Shown here in pieces: positions 36,901 to 47,592 of a stretch of DNA of 64,000 bases (the first letter of the stretch is position 1; each line of letters begins with the position of its first letter). The translations under genes were made by a program, and so were the position numbers. Where the stretch lies: the NCBI GenBank assembly GCA_051294375.1, contig CM119271.1, positions 10,469,427-10,533,426 on the forward strand. Reading direction: 5' to 3'. This DNA is from Paraspadella gotoi (lineage: Eukaryota > Chaetognatha). The notes under the pieces are model-generated. The model was not told the origin of the DNA. It did not search any database and saw only the letters and a list, made by a program, of their open reading frames with translations.

Positions 36901-39579
36901 GGTGTGAATATACAGCCACAATGCTTAATTAAATTCCCGTTCCGCTCCCCTTTTCAGATCCCACGATCCCAACGCGGGTCAAATCCCCGGCGGACCCGCC
37001 CCCACCTCCGCTTCTACCTTCGCTCGATCCAAGTCTCGCATGACGGTCCACTCCACCGACGCCGGAAGCTCCTGCGTCGATTCGGGCGTCTCCGGCGTCT
37101 ACGTGGGCGGTGCGTCGGCGACGTCCGCGTCCGAGGGTCAAGCGAAGCCGCTGCCCTTTAGCGAGAAGGTCATCGCCTGGATGCAGGACAACGAAAACTT
37201 TTCCGACTTAAAGAAGAGCGGGAGTTCGTACGAGGCGAGTTGTTTTGTTATGAACGTTGTTTTGTTGTGAGTTTTATTTTTACTGTGATTGTTGTTTTTG
37301 TTTCTAAACTTCTCGAATTCTATTAAGTTTAATTGCTCGCGACATATGGCAATATCCAAAATATACGTAGATAATTAATAACTCTTACTTAAACCTAATC
37401 TTTCAGGCCTCGGAAGGTCGCTCGTCCTCGGCGCGGAATCGGAGCGACCGCGGCAATGGGGACCGCGCCTCCGTCTCGCACAAATCCATGTCAGGAGGTC
37501 AGGGATCGCAGAGTCCCGCGCTCCACCGAACAGACAGGTGAGATCTCTCGAAGAGAGAAAAAGAATATATTCCTTTAAAAAAAAAAATTTGGTCTTGGCT
37601 TGCCATAAAAATGGATTTAAAAAATTTTAATTTGAATTTGTATTAAATCTTAAATTTTTTCTTCAATTTTTACGGCAAACCAAGACCAAAAAACTAATGA
37701 TTTTTTAAACTACAATCCTTGCCAAAATGATCAATCTGAAAAAGTACAGAACATAAGCCTCTTGTCGTTTGTTTGTTTTAACTTTTCTCTCTTTTTTCTT
37801 TAAATCTTTTCTTTTTAACGCAAAGCTGGAACGGATGGTCCGTCGGGATGATGGGTGGATGGTAGGCATTTCTTATTCTTTCCGGTTCTGTTTTCCGTTG
37901 CTAAGTTTTCGTCCTTAAAAAAAAATAATCAATCGTATTAGCTATGGAAAAAAAAAGAAGAAATTTTCAGATCATGCTTGGCAAATTCGTTGGGCTTTTT
38001 TTTTTTTGTCTATTTTCCGTAATTCTGTAAATTGATCGACAGCGAATGAATCCAGCGCGTTTGGTGCATCCCGATTCGTCTTCCTACGGAATTAGTAATC
38101 GTATCGTTTTTCGCTCACCATCGTTTTCTCTTCTTTTTTTTCCTAAGGCCGAACAAGCGCGCCGTGGCGGCCGTGGCGCCGACGATGCCGGCCGTCGGCG
38201 TCGGGTCCGGAGCCAATCACCCGACGTCTTATCATCACTTCGGTCCGCCGGGAACGCCGCTCGCCTCCAACTCTGTCTGGCCAGTCATTCCCAACGCTGC
38301 CGAAATGCACAGGTTGGTGGAGAGAGAGATAGAGAGACAGACACTCACGTACACACACTCACACAGACACTTAGACAGAGAGACATTTGCATCTCTTCCA
38401 TTCTCTTCACAGATCTGGCAGCGGCGTCGGAACTCGTCAAGGTTCGGGCGCGGCGTCGCTCATCAGCGAAAAGCCCTCCAAAAAATCTCCCTCTTCCGCC
38501 GGCGCCTCTTTGCCAATGAGCGCGGGCGCGCATCACGGCGTTCATCCCGGCGTCGCGCAACATCTCGGCGTTCATCCAGGGTCCAACAATCCTTCGTTGA
38601 CGAATTCTCTTTCCGGTAGGCCAGGAAGTGATTGAGATAATAAGTCTAATATCCCTTGTTAATAATAAGAAATGAGAAACTGAGGAAGTGATTGAGATAA
38701 TAAGTCTAATATCCCTTGTTAATAATAAGAAATGAGAAACTCTCGTGGATTTATCAAAGACTGAATTCAATTAACTTATTATTATTAAAAATTATTCGTG
38801 AATTTCATTCGAGCTTTCGTTTTATACCTGTCGAACATTGATGGTCTTAATATAAGGCGTAATTATGTAATAGTCATTTCCTTTTACATATTTTAACCAT
38901 TGTCGCTTTTCATCTCCCTCTTTTCAGGTCCCGGAGCTTTCACGGGCAGTTCGACCTCTTCGGACGTCGGCGGCTCCCAGTCTTCCTCTACGATCTGCGG
39001 CTACTACTTTTGCGGCGAACCCATTCCATACAGAGTCTCCATCCCCAGCAAAAACCCTACCCTCGCCCAGTTCAAAGCTTTGCTCACCAAGAGAGGCAAC
39101 TTCAGGTGAGTTCGATAATTTTTACTTTTTTTTTCTCATCTCATTTTTTACCCGTTATCTGCCATTTTGTTTTTTCGATCTTACCACAGATAATTTGCTT
39201 TTTGAGACCATGATCCATGACCAAAATACTAGACAGAACTGAATGAATTTTTATATTCAACCGCTGAGCCGAGATATAGCACCCTCGGGGGATTATAACT
39301 GTTAACTGGTACAAAATTGTATCGAATTTGGAGCAATTTGATCGTAACCGATTCTGGTCACAAAAAAGCGCGACATCTTTTTTCAAATAAGAAGCCTTTT
39401 GTATTCCGAATCTTTAATCCCCGATTTCCTCCAAACCCTTTTTTTCCCCCAGATTCTTCTTCAAGAAGTCTTCGGACGAGTTCGACAGCGGCGTCGTCTT
39501 CACCGAAGTCTCCGACGATTCCTCGCCTCTTCCCTTTTGGGAAGGGAAGATCGTCGGAAAGGTGGAGCGTCTCGACTGA
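28400..39579 (+). CDS. AXIN: Axin, Wnt/beta-catenin destruction-complex scaffold (first exon missing)
   Basis: Exons: 28400-28672, 29614-29830, 30007-30180, 30307-30502, 30589-30843, 31130-31264, 33469-33589, 35421-35525, 35603-35770, 35841-35962, 36047-36264, 36447-36516, 36958-37234, 37407-37537, 38148-38312, 38413-38615, 38928-39105, 39453-39579; about 1044 residues. In order: tankyrase-binding RPPVPGEE; the family's EPEGSAS motif; an RGS domain (from [10 protein letters not shown] to LKSDLYVQ) that in Axins binds [19 protein letters not shown]...LTDSSV; a GSK3-binding-type helix ([18 protein letters not shown]); the beta-catenin-binding helix [10 protein letters not shown]; then Ser/Gly/His-rich linkers and a C-terminal DIX domain ([11 protein letters not shown] to the stop). 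The frame is open up to 28352 without an ATG, so the start lies in an upstream exon. I took the exon 1 acceptor as CCAAG|CCC. The intron after exon 13 needs a GC donor. Confidence 0.93.
28869..29529. mobile_element. 661-bp element with long terminal inverted repeats in Axin intron 1
   Basis: The left end CAGAAGGCTTCATATTATAA and the right end TTATAATATGAAGCCTTCTG match over about 55 bp nearly perfectly. Weaker inverted similarity continues inward to about 165 bp on each side. Both ends are flanked by TA, as in a Tc1/mariner-type target-site duplication. No transposase frame is visible, so it is non-autonomous. A diverged shorter relative is at about 39190-39401. Confidence 0.8.
33060..33118. 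repeat. Dispersed repeat (GGTGGACCGATATAG family), copy 1
   Basis: This stretch, in Axin intron 6, contains GGCGAGGTGGACCGATATAG followed by AATTAATATTCCATAAAGG. The same sequence recurs with one or two changes at 54185-54232, and its first part recurs inverted at 54136-54159. Confidence 0.75.
33897..33951. repeat. (CT)n microsatellite in Axin intron 7
   Basis: About 27 uninterrupted CT units lie in the middle of the 1.8-kb intron between exons 7 and 8. Confidence 0.95.
36517..36957. repeat. Repeat with 10-N assembly gap in Axin intron 12
   Basis: A 50-bp block beginning CCCCGATAGATAGCGT occurs at 36567-36616 and again at 36627-36676 with three differences. The two copies are separated by ten Ns (36617-36626). 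A further ~230 bp of GC-richer non-coding sequence follows. The gap size is nominal, and a tandem array is probably collapsed here. The neighbouring Axin exons join in frame across this intron, so coding sequence is not disturbed. Confidence 0.8.
37235..37406 (+). other. Probable GC-AG intron of Axin
   Basis: Frame continuity between exons 13 and 14 requires exon 13 to end in phase 0. The best site is GAG|GCGAGT, which matches the donor consensus except for C in place of T at +2. GT alternatives in the same phase (for example AAC|GTTGTT) are weak. Confidence 0.65.
37826..37861 (+). other. Possible 36-nt cassette microexon of Axin
   Basis: Between exons 14 and 16 of the model, an AAAG acceptor and a G|GTAGGC donor bracket 36 nt with no stop. 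They would add twelve residues rich in Trp and Gly ([12 protein letters not shown]) in the correct phase. The gene is also in frame without it, so it could be an alternative exon or chance. Confidence 0.3.
38623..38742. repeat. Perfect 60-bp tandem duplication in Axin intron 17
   Basis: Two identical 60-bp copies (38623-38682 and 38683-38742) start 8 bp after the donor of exon 17. With zero differences the duplication is very recent or an assembly artefact. Confidence 0.95.
39190..39401. mobile_element. Diverged relative of the CAGAAGG element in the last Axin intron
   Basis: TCTGGTCACAAAAAAGCG and GAAGCCTTTTG followed by TA match the right end of the 28869-29529 element. The left part repeats its TTTGATATTCAACC...GAGATA interior. 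Only about 210 bp remain, so it is a truncated or separate shorter family member. Confidence 0.55.
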
Positions 39580-42500
39580 AGAGAAGATTGAGGAAGCCGC
39601 GGCGGCGTCAGCGAGGAAGTCGGAGGAAGAGGAAGGGGTGGGAAGTTCCTCGCCGCGGATGGAGACTGCGAAGAGAGTCTTCGAAGTCGGAGAGAATTTA
39701 TTCCCTCCCCCCTTCACTTTCGGCCCCACTTTCTTTGTAATAACATGTCGGTCACTCGCGATTAAGAGCTTATCCTTTTCTTTTACCCCTCCCCTCCTAA
39801 GTTTTTAGCTAAATGTTTAATTTTAGGAATGTTATTTATATTTAGTATGCCTCCTATTAGATCAGCGATGGCGGAGATTTCGTTCGTTTAATTCATTCCA
39901 GGGTTAGAAGATTATTATGGCCACGAAAACAATGAGGGGCGTATTTTATTTCTTGTCAAGGTCTTGAGGGGGGGCGGGTATTTTTCCGGAATTATCTTAT
40001 TTTTGGTTAAAATTTTTTGAACAATTTTTTTAAACATTTCTCGTTAAACAAGCAATTTCTCTGTTAAAGGTTTAAAAAAAAATTGTTTTCGGTTAAGCCC
40101 CTGAAATGCGTTTTTGAAAAAGTCAGTTTCTAGTTTTCGATCCATACATACTGAATAGGGCAGTATAAGACTTAAAATTAGTTATGTCGAGCTTTGTTCT
40201 CGTGGAGTCGGACCTCACGACGCTCTTCTGTTTTTAGCGAATAAATAGCATACGAGTTGCATTCGAGTTTCCTTTTATGATTCGCCTCATTTTCAGCTCG
40301 ATTAATAGTTTTCGAAAACGTTTATTGTGCCATTCGAAAAAAAAAGGTCGTTTCATCATGTTCATTTAGATCCGTATAATCATAGCTCCGTCACTCAAGC
40401 AAAAAAAAAATGAAAACAAAGAATATCTGCAACCTCTGTTGTTTAGTTAATTTCAACTAATTCGCTTTATTTATCCTGAAACTCTGGGATTTTTTTTTTC
40501 ATTTTTTATCAATCTCACCCGATAACTTCCGATGGCAAAAAGGTTTTTTTTTGTTTTTTTTTTTTTACAAATTTCTCAATATTACTGCAATGCGAATTTT
40601 GAAGAAAAAAAAACCGCATTGAAGAAGTTGCCAGTTTCATTGTTGCCTCGTTAACAATCGCCTTTCACACCGTTCACCATTTCATACATTTTTTTTTATC
40701 AGTGAGAATTCATTTTTTTTTTTCGATTTGAATAACGCCAACGTCTCTTCAATTGTTTTAGGGTCTGCGAGGGCTTTTTATCGTTCCATCGCGCGTTCGT
40801 GAAGGAAGTCTTAAAATGATTCGCGTTGCAGTTTAAAATTAAGATCTTAACTTTTCCCATCGCTTCCTTCTCGACCCCGCCCACGGAAAGACCCCTTTTT
40901 TGCCCCTTGACAACCGGAAGAGATTAAACTACCTTACCAAAGGGTCAGGTACAAGACGAATGCAATCATGTAAATATCGTTACATTCTTTTTTATAAAGT
41001 CTCTTTTTTTTCTCTATTCGAGTTCCCACGCTCGGTCCCGTTTTTTTTTAGGCGGAATTACGATTAGTCTTCTGTTTCCGCATTGTGTTTTTTTTGTATA
41101 ATGTCTTTTGTTTTTTATAAAGTGGCCTTTTGTTTCTTACTCTCTTTAGTCTTTATATCCAGAGATTCTTTTTCGTGTTTTGTCAGAAAGTAAATTCGAT
41201 CGTTTGTTGTAATGTAAGTTGGAGTCTAGACTCTAGATATATTATCCCTCGTATTTAATCTTTGACTTTAGGATGATTTTCTGACACAATCTTTGCCGCT
41301 TCTTCCATGTGGGAATAAAATATTTTTTTTTATTATTATTACTGTCTTTGATACGATAATTTTTTATTGTTTGCATTGTTTAATCATTGCAATTAAAAAC
41401 TATTTACAGTTTTTTGTTTCGTTTTTCTTTTTTTTTTTTTCGTCGAGGCTGGAAAGTTTACTTAGTTTAAAGTTAGTTAGTTAGTTTACTTAGTTACTTA
41501 CGGAAGATTGACTTACGCCAGAAGATATAAACCTAGAAAAGAAATTAATTTGCGAAACTCAAAGCTATTGGCGGTCAAACGCGATGGTATTGCCTCATCA
41601 TTGTGAGAATATCATTTTGTCTATGTCCGCCTTATAGGACCAGGAAAAACCTAAATAGGATACGATCTTTAAGGAGGAAAAATTAACAAGGGAAGAAACT
41701 TGGGACTGAATTAACTCGACTATGACGAGAGTGTGTCTTCATTGAAATCATGCCAGTTAGAGGGATGGATGCCTTCACCATTCTTAGCCTGTCCAATGGC
41801 CAGTGTCCAATTGTCCAAAGACTGGGAGCATATTAGCTTTTTTATTGAATAAATAACGAATTTTTATCTACGTTGCCAACGAAGGCCAAAGCGATTAATG
41901 CAATATTAATTACACTTTATAAAAAAGTGTTTTGTCGACGTGCCTTAGTCGGTAATATCGATAGTTAATTAGTTATGGTTCCGCGTAACAAACGTTGCAT
42001 TTAGGAAAAAAACGACTCTTTCCACTATTGTTCAGTTGTTACTTACAATGTTGATTACTTTGTACCACACACAAATTAGGCCGAACGAAGGATTGGTTAA
42101 AAACATCTCCACCATTTCTAATGATAAATAGTACCATTTTGGCAATTTTTAGCCAAAAAAATTATGTCCATTTTTGTCCATTTTTACTTACGACTTCTGA
42201 TTTGAATGCCAAGGAAAGTTGAGAAAAATTTTTTACTTTGGAAATCCGTTCTTTCTTATCTTCTTTACCTCTGGGTAAATTTATTAGCTTAAATCATTTA
42301 TAGTTTGCCTATAAATTAATTTTAAAGTTAACAAGTCAAAAAGTTGGAGTTTCAGTCTTTATCATAATTTGTTAAACAAAAATAAATCAAATTGGTTGAA
42401 ATTAACAGAAAATGTAGCCTATTGAATAAGCTTTTAACACCTATAAAATTATCAAAAAACTTTTCTGGTTTAGCCACAAATAATTTTTAAAGACGTCTTT

Positions 42501-42650
42501 TAATTTGTGACTTTTTGTGACTTGCATTTATTTTTGATAAAGAGAATATTTTCAACTCATTTATTAGTTTTAAAAGATGAGGTACATACTGACCTTGATT
42601 AATCAAAAAAAACCGCATCCTTTTAATCCACTGGAAAGCATCAGGACTTG
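39580..42650. other. Axin 3' region and gene-poor spacer
   Basis: No exon-like block is visible. An AATAAA at 40240-40245 is the first canonical poly(A) signal I see after the Axin stop, which would give a 3' UTR of about 660 nt. The rest is AT-rich with many homopolymer runs. Confidence 0.5.
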
Positions 42651-42660
42651 TTTTTTCTCA

Positions 42661-42707
42661 AAATCGACAGATTTTGCGGAAAAATTTTCCGCAAAATCTG
42701 TCGATTT
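42661..42707. repeat. Perfect 47-nt palindrome
   Basis: Two perfect 23-nt inverted arms with a single-base spacer: the left arm begins AAATCGACAGATTTTGCGG and the right arm is its exact reverse complement. It is isolated in spacer DNA with no gene nearby. Confidence 0.95.
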
Positions 42708-42818
42708 ACTAAATTTGCTAGGCAACCAAAATTGAAAGAAAAATCATGCGCTACCATTCATTTTCTTTCTTATAATGCTTATTAAAGAATTTCTTGATTT
42801 GGCTCAATGTAAATGTAG

Positions 42819-43150
42819 TGACAGTGAAGACGAAAGGGAAAACTATAAAAGAGAAGGGGAGAGAATGAAAGAGAGGGTGAGAGGCAAAAAACGAAGGCAA
42901 ATGGGGAAAAAATAGTGAAACAATTGTAAGGTAAGAAAGGAGGGGAAAATTGAAAGAAAAAAGAGGGGAAAAAAGGGAAAGAATGAAAATGAGAAAAAAG
43001 GTGAGGAAAGTGCATGAGTGACCGAAAAAGGTAGGGGCCAAAAAAATGGTAAGTGACAGCGTGAGAAGTAAGGGAGGAAAGAGGAAGAGGAAAATATAAA
43101 GTAAGAGAAGAAAAGAGGTGAAGAAAAATTATCAGGAAAAGCGTATGAAA
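42819..43150. repeat. Long polypurine tract
   Basis: About 330 nt are nearly all A and G on the + strand, in imperfect GAAAGAG/GGGAAAA units. It produces open frames on the minus strand with no amino-acid complexity, so it is low-complexity DNA rather than a gene. Mirror-like purine tracts of this kind can form triplex DNA. Confidence 0.85.
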
Positions 43151-43946
43151 GAAAAAAAATTGTATCAGATAATGTGGCGTCTTACCTAAAATCTTTTGTG
43201 TAAGTAAAAGACATGAGGATTCTTATAAGGAATTCGATCTTTAAAAATCATCTGTACCATAAAAATTCAAGCATACTTTTTTCTAAAATTAAGGGGACCC
43301 AGTGATAAAAATGATATCATAAGCTTAAGGGTCTATCATTAAAGGAATTCGAATGGTAATAGTCATTAATTTTTCTTTCGCGCGGGAAAGTGGAGAAAAA
43401 ATTGCCATCTCTTGTTGCAATTCGAACAAGGACGAGATAATTATTGGGAAAATTTTTCATTGATCTCCCTAAATACTGATACCCTCCATTCTCTTACTTT
43501 CACTTGGGAAGTCATTTTTCCATAATTTTCGATTTTTATTTTTTAAATGCAGAAAGCTGAAATCTTGCGTCTGGGCCTCCTTTAATAAAGGAATTTTAAT
43601 GGTGGTATTACATTTTTCATATGTGCACAGGAAAATACAGAAAAAAAAACCAAATCCTTCTTAAAATTCGAACAAGGATATCATTTCATTTGGTCAACAT
43701 TTGTCATGACCCCTGTAATACCTTTCCGGTTTCTTTGACTCTTGTTCATAACAGATTAAATGTTAGGAGAGATAAAGAGCGCATCCCTTCTTCTCATACT
43801 TGTACTAATGTTAGAGGTTATATTTTGATCAAATTAATGATTTGACTTAAAAAGAAACCTGAATTAAAATTTTACCATACCATAATTTTTTAACAATTCC
43901 CGATTTTTTTAAATTTTTTTATTTTTTGAGGAAAAAATAATAATCA

Positions 43947-44020
43947 GCGTACGAGGTGGCCGAGACGGAAAGTGATGAACTCAACATCGTACGGAAAAGA
44001 CTGGACTAATTCCAACAATA
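43947..44020 (+). other. tRNA-Ser/Leu-like fragment (possible SINE head)
   Basis: GGTGGCCGAGACGG resembles the class II tRNA A box. It is followed by GTGATGAACTC in the place of the anticodon arm, and a degenerate GGACTAATTCC where a B box would be. Flanking CGTACGA/TCGTACG is inverted. No intact cloverleaf can be drawn, so this is at most a decayed tRNA-derived repeat. Confidence 0.35.
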
Positions 44021-44390
44021 AATATGGCTATTTTGACCCTGAAATCCTATTATAAAGTTAGTAAACAATGAATGAATAACATTTAATTCTTATCCAATTT
44101 TTTAAATAGAAAAACCACTACGGTACTACGGTACTTTGACGTCTTCGTCGATGTATTCGTCGTTGTATTCATCATCGTCGTGGTCTTTGTTCGAATCATT
44201 TGAGCTCCCAAAAGCTAACCAGCAAGATACGTTTGCAAGGCTGTTGAATTTGAAAATTGAATTGATAATAAAATTGAAATGGCATATTAATTTTATCATA
44301 ATTTTATCTTTTCTTTCTCTCTCATCTCTATCTCACTCGTTTTAAACGTGTTCGTCTCCGCCATCTTTTTCGTCGTCGTCTTCGCCGTCG

Positions 44391-44748
44391 CTTTCCTCTT
44401 TGTCGTTTTCGTCTTCTTTGTCTTTTCGTCATCGTTTTTGTCTTCCTCTTCGCCGACGCTTTCCTCTTTGTCGTTTTCGTCTTCTTTGTCTTTTCGTCAT
44501 CGTTTTTGTCTTCCTCTTCGCCGTCGCTTTCCTCTTTGTCGTTTTCGTCTTCTTTGTCTTTTCGTCATCGTTTTTGTCTTCCTCTTCGCCGTCGTTTTCC
44601 TCTTTGTCGTTGTTTTTGTCTTCTTTGTCTTTTCGTCGTCATTTTTGTCTTCCTCTTCGCCGTCGTTTTCCTCTTTGTCGTTGTTTTCGTCTTCTTTGTC
44701 TTTTCGTCGTCGTTTTTGTCTTCCTCTTCGCCGTCGTTTTCGTCGTCA
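44391..44748. repeat. 68-71-bp minisatellite, about five copies
   Basis: Units start at 44391, 44459, 44527, 44595 and 44666, each built of GTC/TTC triplets and beginning CTTTCCTCTTTGTCG or TTTTCCTCTTTGTCG. The last two gain three bases. The 68-bp period is not a multiple of three, so the long open frames here do not mark a protein repeat. Confidence 0.92.
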
Positions 44749-45160
44749 AATCATTTCGAGAAATTTCGATAGTGAGAAAGAAGAGAATCCTCCTCTCCGT
44801 CGGCGAGGTAAGTTCGCGGCTAAGTCGCGGATGGACCAATCTAGATATGTCGCTCCGCGCTTAGAAAAAATCCGAAGGAACGAAGCGGTTTCAGATAATT
44901 TTGGTTCCTAGGAATTTTTTTACCAGTAGCGCCGTAAATATTACAAAAACCATGGATGATTTCTGAAAACTGCAGTGTTTGGGCTATCTAACGCACCCGG
45001 AACAAAGAAAATCCATAAAGGTTTTTGACTAAAAAATACTGAAAATAAACACGGCGTATAGTCTGATCTTTTTAATTTTTTTTTATTTTGCGGTATTTAC
45101 TGTATAAGCCAAATAAATATACAGCGTCATGCACTGATTCCGATTCTGTTGGGTTAAGCC

Positions 45161-45161
45161 T

Positions 45162-45219
<58 letters not shown>
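45161..45219. repeat. (CT)n microsatellite
   Basis: About 29 CT units in the spacer. They lie just before a short hairpin-like GCCGGATCTG...CAGATTCCGGC sequence and the first copy of the GTCCGTCCG repeat family. Confidence 0.95.
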
Positions 45220-45233
<14 letters not shown>

Positions 45234-45280
45234 AGCCGGATCTGCTTATCAGCAGATTCCGGCTCTATAATTCACTTGGT

Positions 45281-45540
45281 AGGTCTGTCGGTCGCCACCC
45301 ATTATCTTGTCGGTAAGTCACTTATATCATCTTAGAACATCGAATTATAGAAAATTAATTCCAAAAAAATGATGTATGTCCGTCCCTCCGTCTGTCCGTC
45401 CGTCCCCCCTTAGCTTTGAATGCCAATTACTCATGTGTGTATGGGGCGATTGACTGGAAATTTTGTGTGTGTGTAAAGAAGTGTGTGATTAAGCAGGAAT
45501 TAAAGTTTCGATGAAATCGTCCTCGTGGAAGTGAGTTTAA
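45281..45540 (+). repeat. GTCCGTCCG dispersed repeat, copy 1
   Basis: This copy has a head with GGTCTGTCGGTC and CTTGTCGG, a TCCGTCC tract, and a body with ATGGGGCGATTGA, TTTTGTGTGTGTGTAAAGAA, GTGTGTGATTAAGC and AAGTTTCGATG. The same elements in the same order recur at 48050-48534 and, body only, at 48566-48691. Confidence 0.75.
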
Positions 45541-45689
45541 TAAATCAATCAATTAATTAATCAATTAATCAATTAATTAATCAATTAACTTATTAATCTA
45601 TCAATTGATTTATCAATCAATAAAAAATGATTAAATAATATTCTAATTAAATAATTAATCAATCATTCAATTAATCATCGTGATGTATT

Positions 45690-46520
45690 GTCGTCGTCGT
45701 CATCATCGTCGTCGTTGCTTTTGTCGTGCTCAGTGATCTGACGAACAGAAGTAAAAACAATTAAATAAATAATTATTAATTAATTAATTAATGTGTAATT
45801 AAATAATCTTTAAACTAATTAATTACCGCTAATAATCGTAGGCAGATACGCCGTATTGTTTGCTCAAACTTGTTTCTTTCTTTTTTGCTTTATTCTTCAT
45901 ATCTTTGTTTCTTTCTTTCTTTCTTTCCTTCTTTCTTTCTTTCTTTCTTTGGTTCGTTTTTTTTTCTTTTTTCTTTCTTTCTTTTTTTTTCCTTTTTTTC
46001 TTTCTTTTTTTTCTTCTATCTTTCTTTTTTTTTTTCTTTGGATTGCTGAACTGTTCGTTTCAGTTCATGATCTTCGCCTTCGTTTTCGTCTTTGTTTTCG
46101 CCTTCGCTTTTATCGTCTTCTTCGTCGGTGTCGTCGTTCGTCTTTGTTGTCGTTTTCGTCGTTGTTGTTGTCGTTTTCGTCGTCTTTTTCGTCGTTGTTG
46201 TTGTCGTCTTCTTCAATGTCGTTTTTGTCGTTTTCATTTTTGTCGTCGTCTTTGTTGTCGTCTTCATCATTGATGTTGTCGTCGTCTTTGTTGTCGTTTT
46301 TGTTGTCGTCTTCGTCGTTGTTGTCGTCATTGTTGTTATCGTTTTCGTTGTCATCTTTGTCGTTGTCGTCGTCTTCATCGTCTGTTTTTGCTTTCATCAT
46401 CGTTTTTGTTTTTGTTGTTGTTGTTATCGTCTTTGTTATCATTTTCGTCGACGTCTTCGTCGTTGTGGTCTTTTCATTGTCAATTTTTCTATTGGTTTCG
46501 TTACCTCGATTGTCGGATTT
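45690..46520. repeat. Degenerate GTC/GTT triplet and CTTT low-complexity block
   Basis: CTTT-rich sequence (45900-46040) leads into about 400 bp of GTCGTT/TTCGTC triplets. Open frames in all phases encode only Val/Val/Phe or Thr/Lys/Asp repeats, depending on strand and phase. I consider them non-coding. Confidence 0.85.
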
Positions 46521-47499
46521 CAAGAATTAATCTTTAGTGTAAGTTGGGAAACAAAAAAGAAATTTTATACCATCTTTACGTGAAAAAAAAAATCGAAACT
46601 TTGAAAAGAATTTTCCCCTTACCGAATTTTTAAACAAAAATCGGGGGAGCTTACAACATCGAAATTTTTTGACCACTTTCCCATTGGACTAGAGAAGAAA
46701 GAATTACATATTTGGAATCGGGAGTTGAAGGACCAAACGTTATGATATCAGCCTTTGACCCCCTCGATCACTGGGTTCCCTTAAGCAGTTAATGAGATTA
46801 GATTGACAAGCATTGAAGAAATCATGTCTTACCGTATTTTTAACTCATAGAAATTTACATGGGAAGTTCTAGTGATAAGAAGGAGATAACTTGAGACTAC
46901 CGTTTTTTTAAATGAAGAAAGCTTAGTACTAACCAATGAGATCAGAAATATGGTAATTATTGAAGTTCAGATTTCGTTGTCTAAAAGACACCGATTGTAT
47001 GCGAAACCTTATGCGATACTGCCGCTGTACGGGGTTGTAGATGATTGTCTTCCCATGTCAAACCTCTTAAATCAAATTTGCATATTGAATGTTCGAATTG
47101 AAAGCACGTGCGATACAGCTCTTGTTCAATCTTGACTCTTAACAAGTTATAACTTTGAGGATAATGCGCTGAGTCGGCTAACTTCTTTAACCCCCTCTAG
47201 CAGCTAGCGATTCACTGCTAAATAAGTCATGCTTATAAGCGTTTGGGTATAGATTTTTGGACAGTGTAACTCAAATTTGAAGGGTGGTCACGGATCAGTG
47301 GCGAATTCTTAGGTAAAAAGGTCATTACAAGTATTTTACTTCTGTCACGAATCAGCGAGAGGCTTTGGAAAAGGAGCAGTGGGTTGAAGAATGCTATCCG
47401 CAACATCTTTTACCCTCTCAAACAGACATGGAACGGGTCTTGGAAGCCGGCTTGAGAGTATTCTACGCCCCCAAGGCGGCTTACGGCCGTCATCACGCT

Positions 47500-47592
47500 T
47501 CGCGCAGGTTTGGTAGCGGGTTGGGATTGAACCCAGTACCTAGTGGACAAGAGCTGATGGCTTTACATAATGAGCCAGCGCGTCACAACTGA
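47500..47592 (-). other. tRNA-like promoter boxes (possible SINE head) on the minus strand
   Basis: Read on the minus strand, TGGCTCATTATG (A-box-like) is followed about 40 nt later by GGTTCAATCCC, a near-consensus B box. The spacing fits an internal RNA polymerase III promoter. An intact tRNA cannot be folded, so a tRNA-derived SINE fragment is more likely than a tRNA gene. Confidence 0.4.

Noticed and set aside
44348-46583. Long open frames of Phe/Ser/Leu/Val or Thr/Lys/Asp repeats on both strands
   Set aside because: They come from GTC/TTC/CTTT low-complexity DNA that is open in several phases, with a 68-bp period and no splice or start context.
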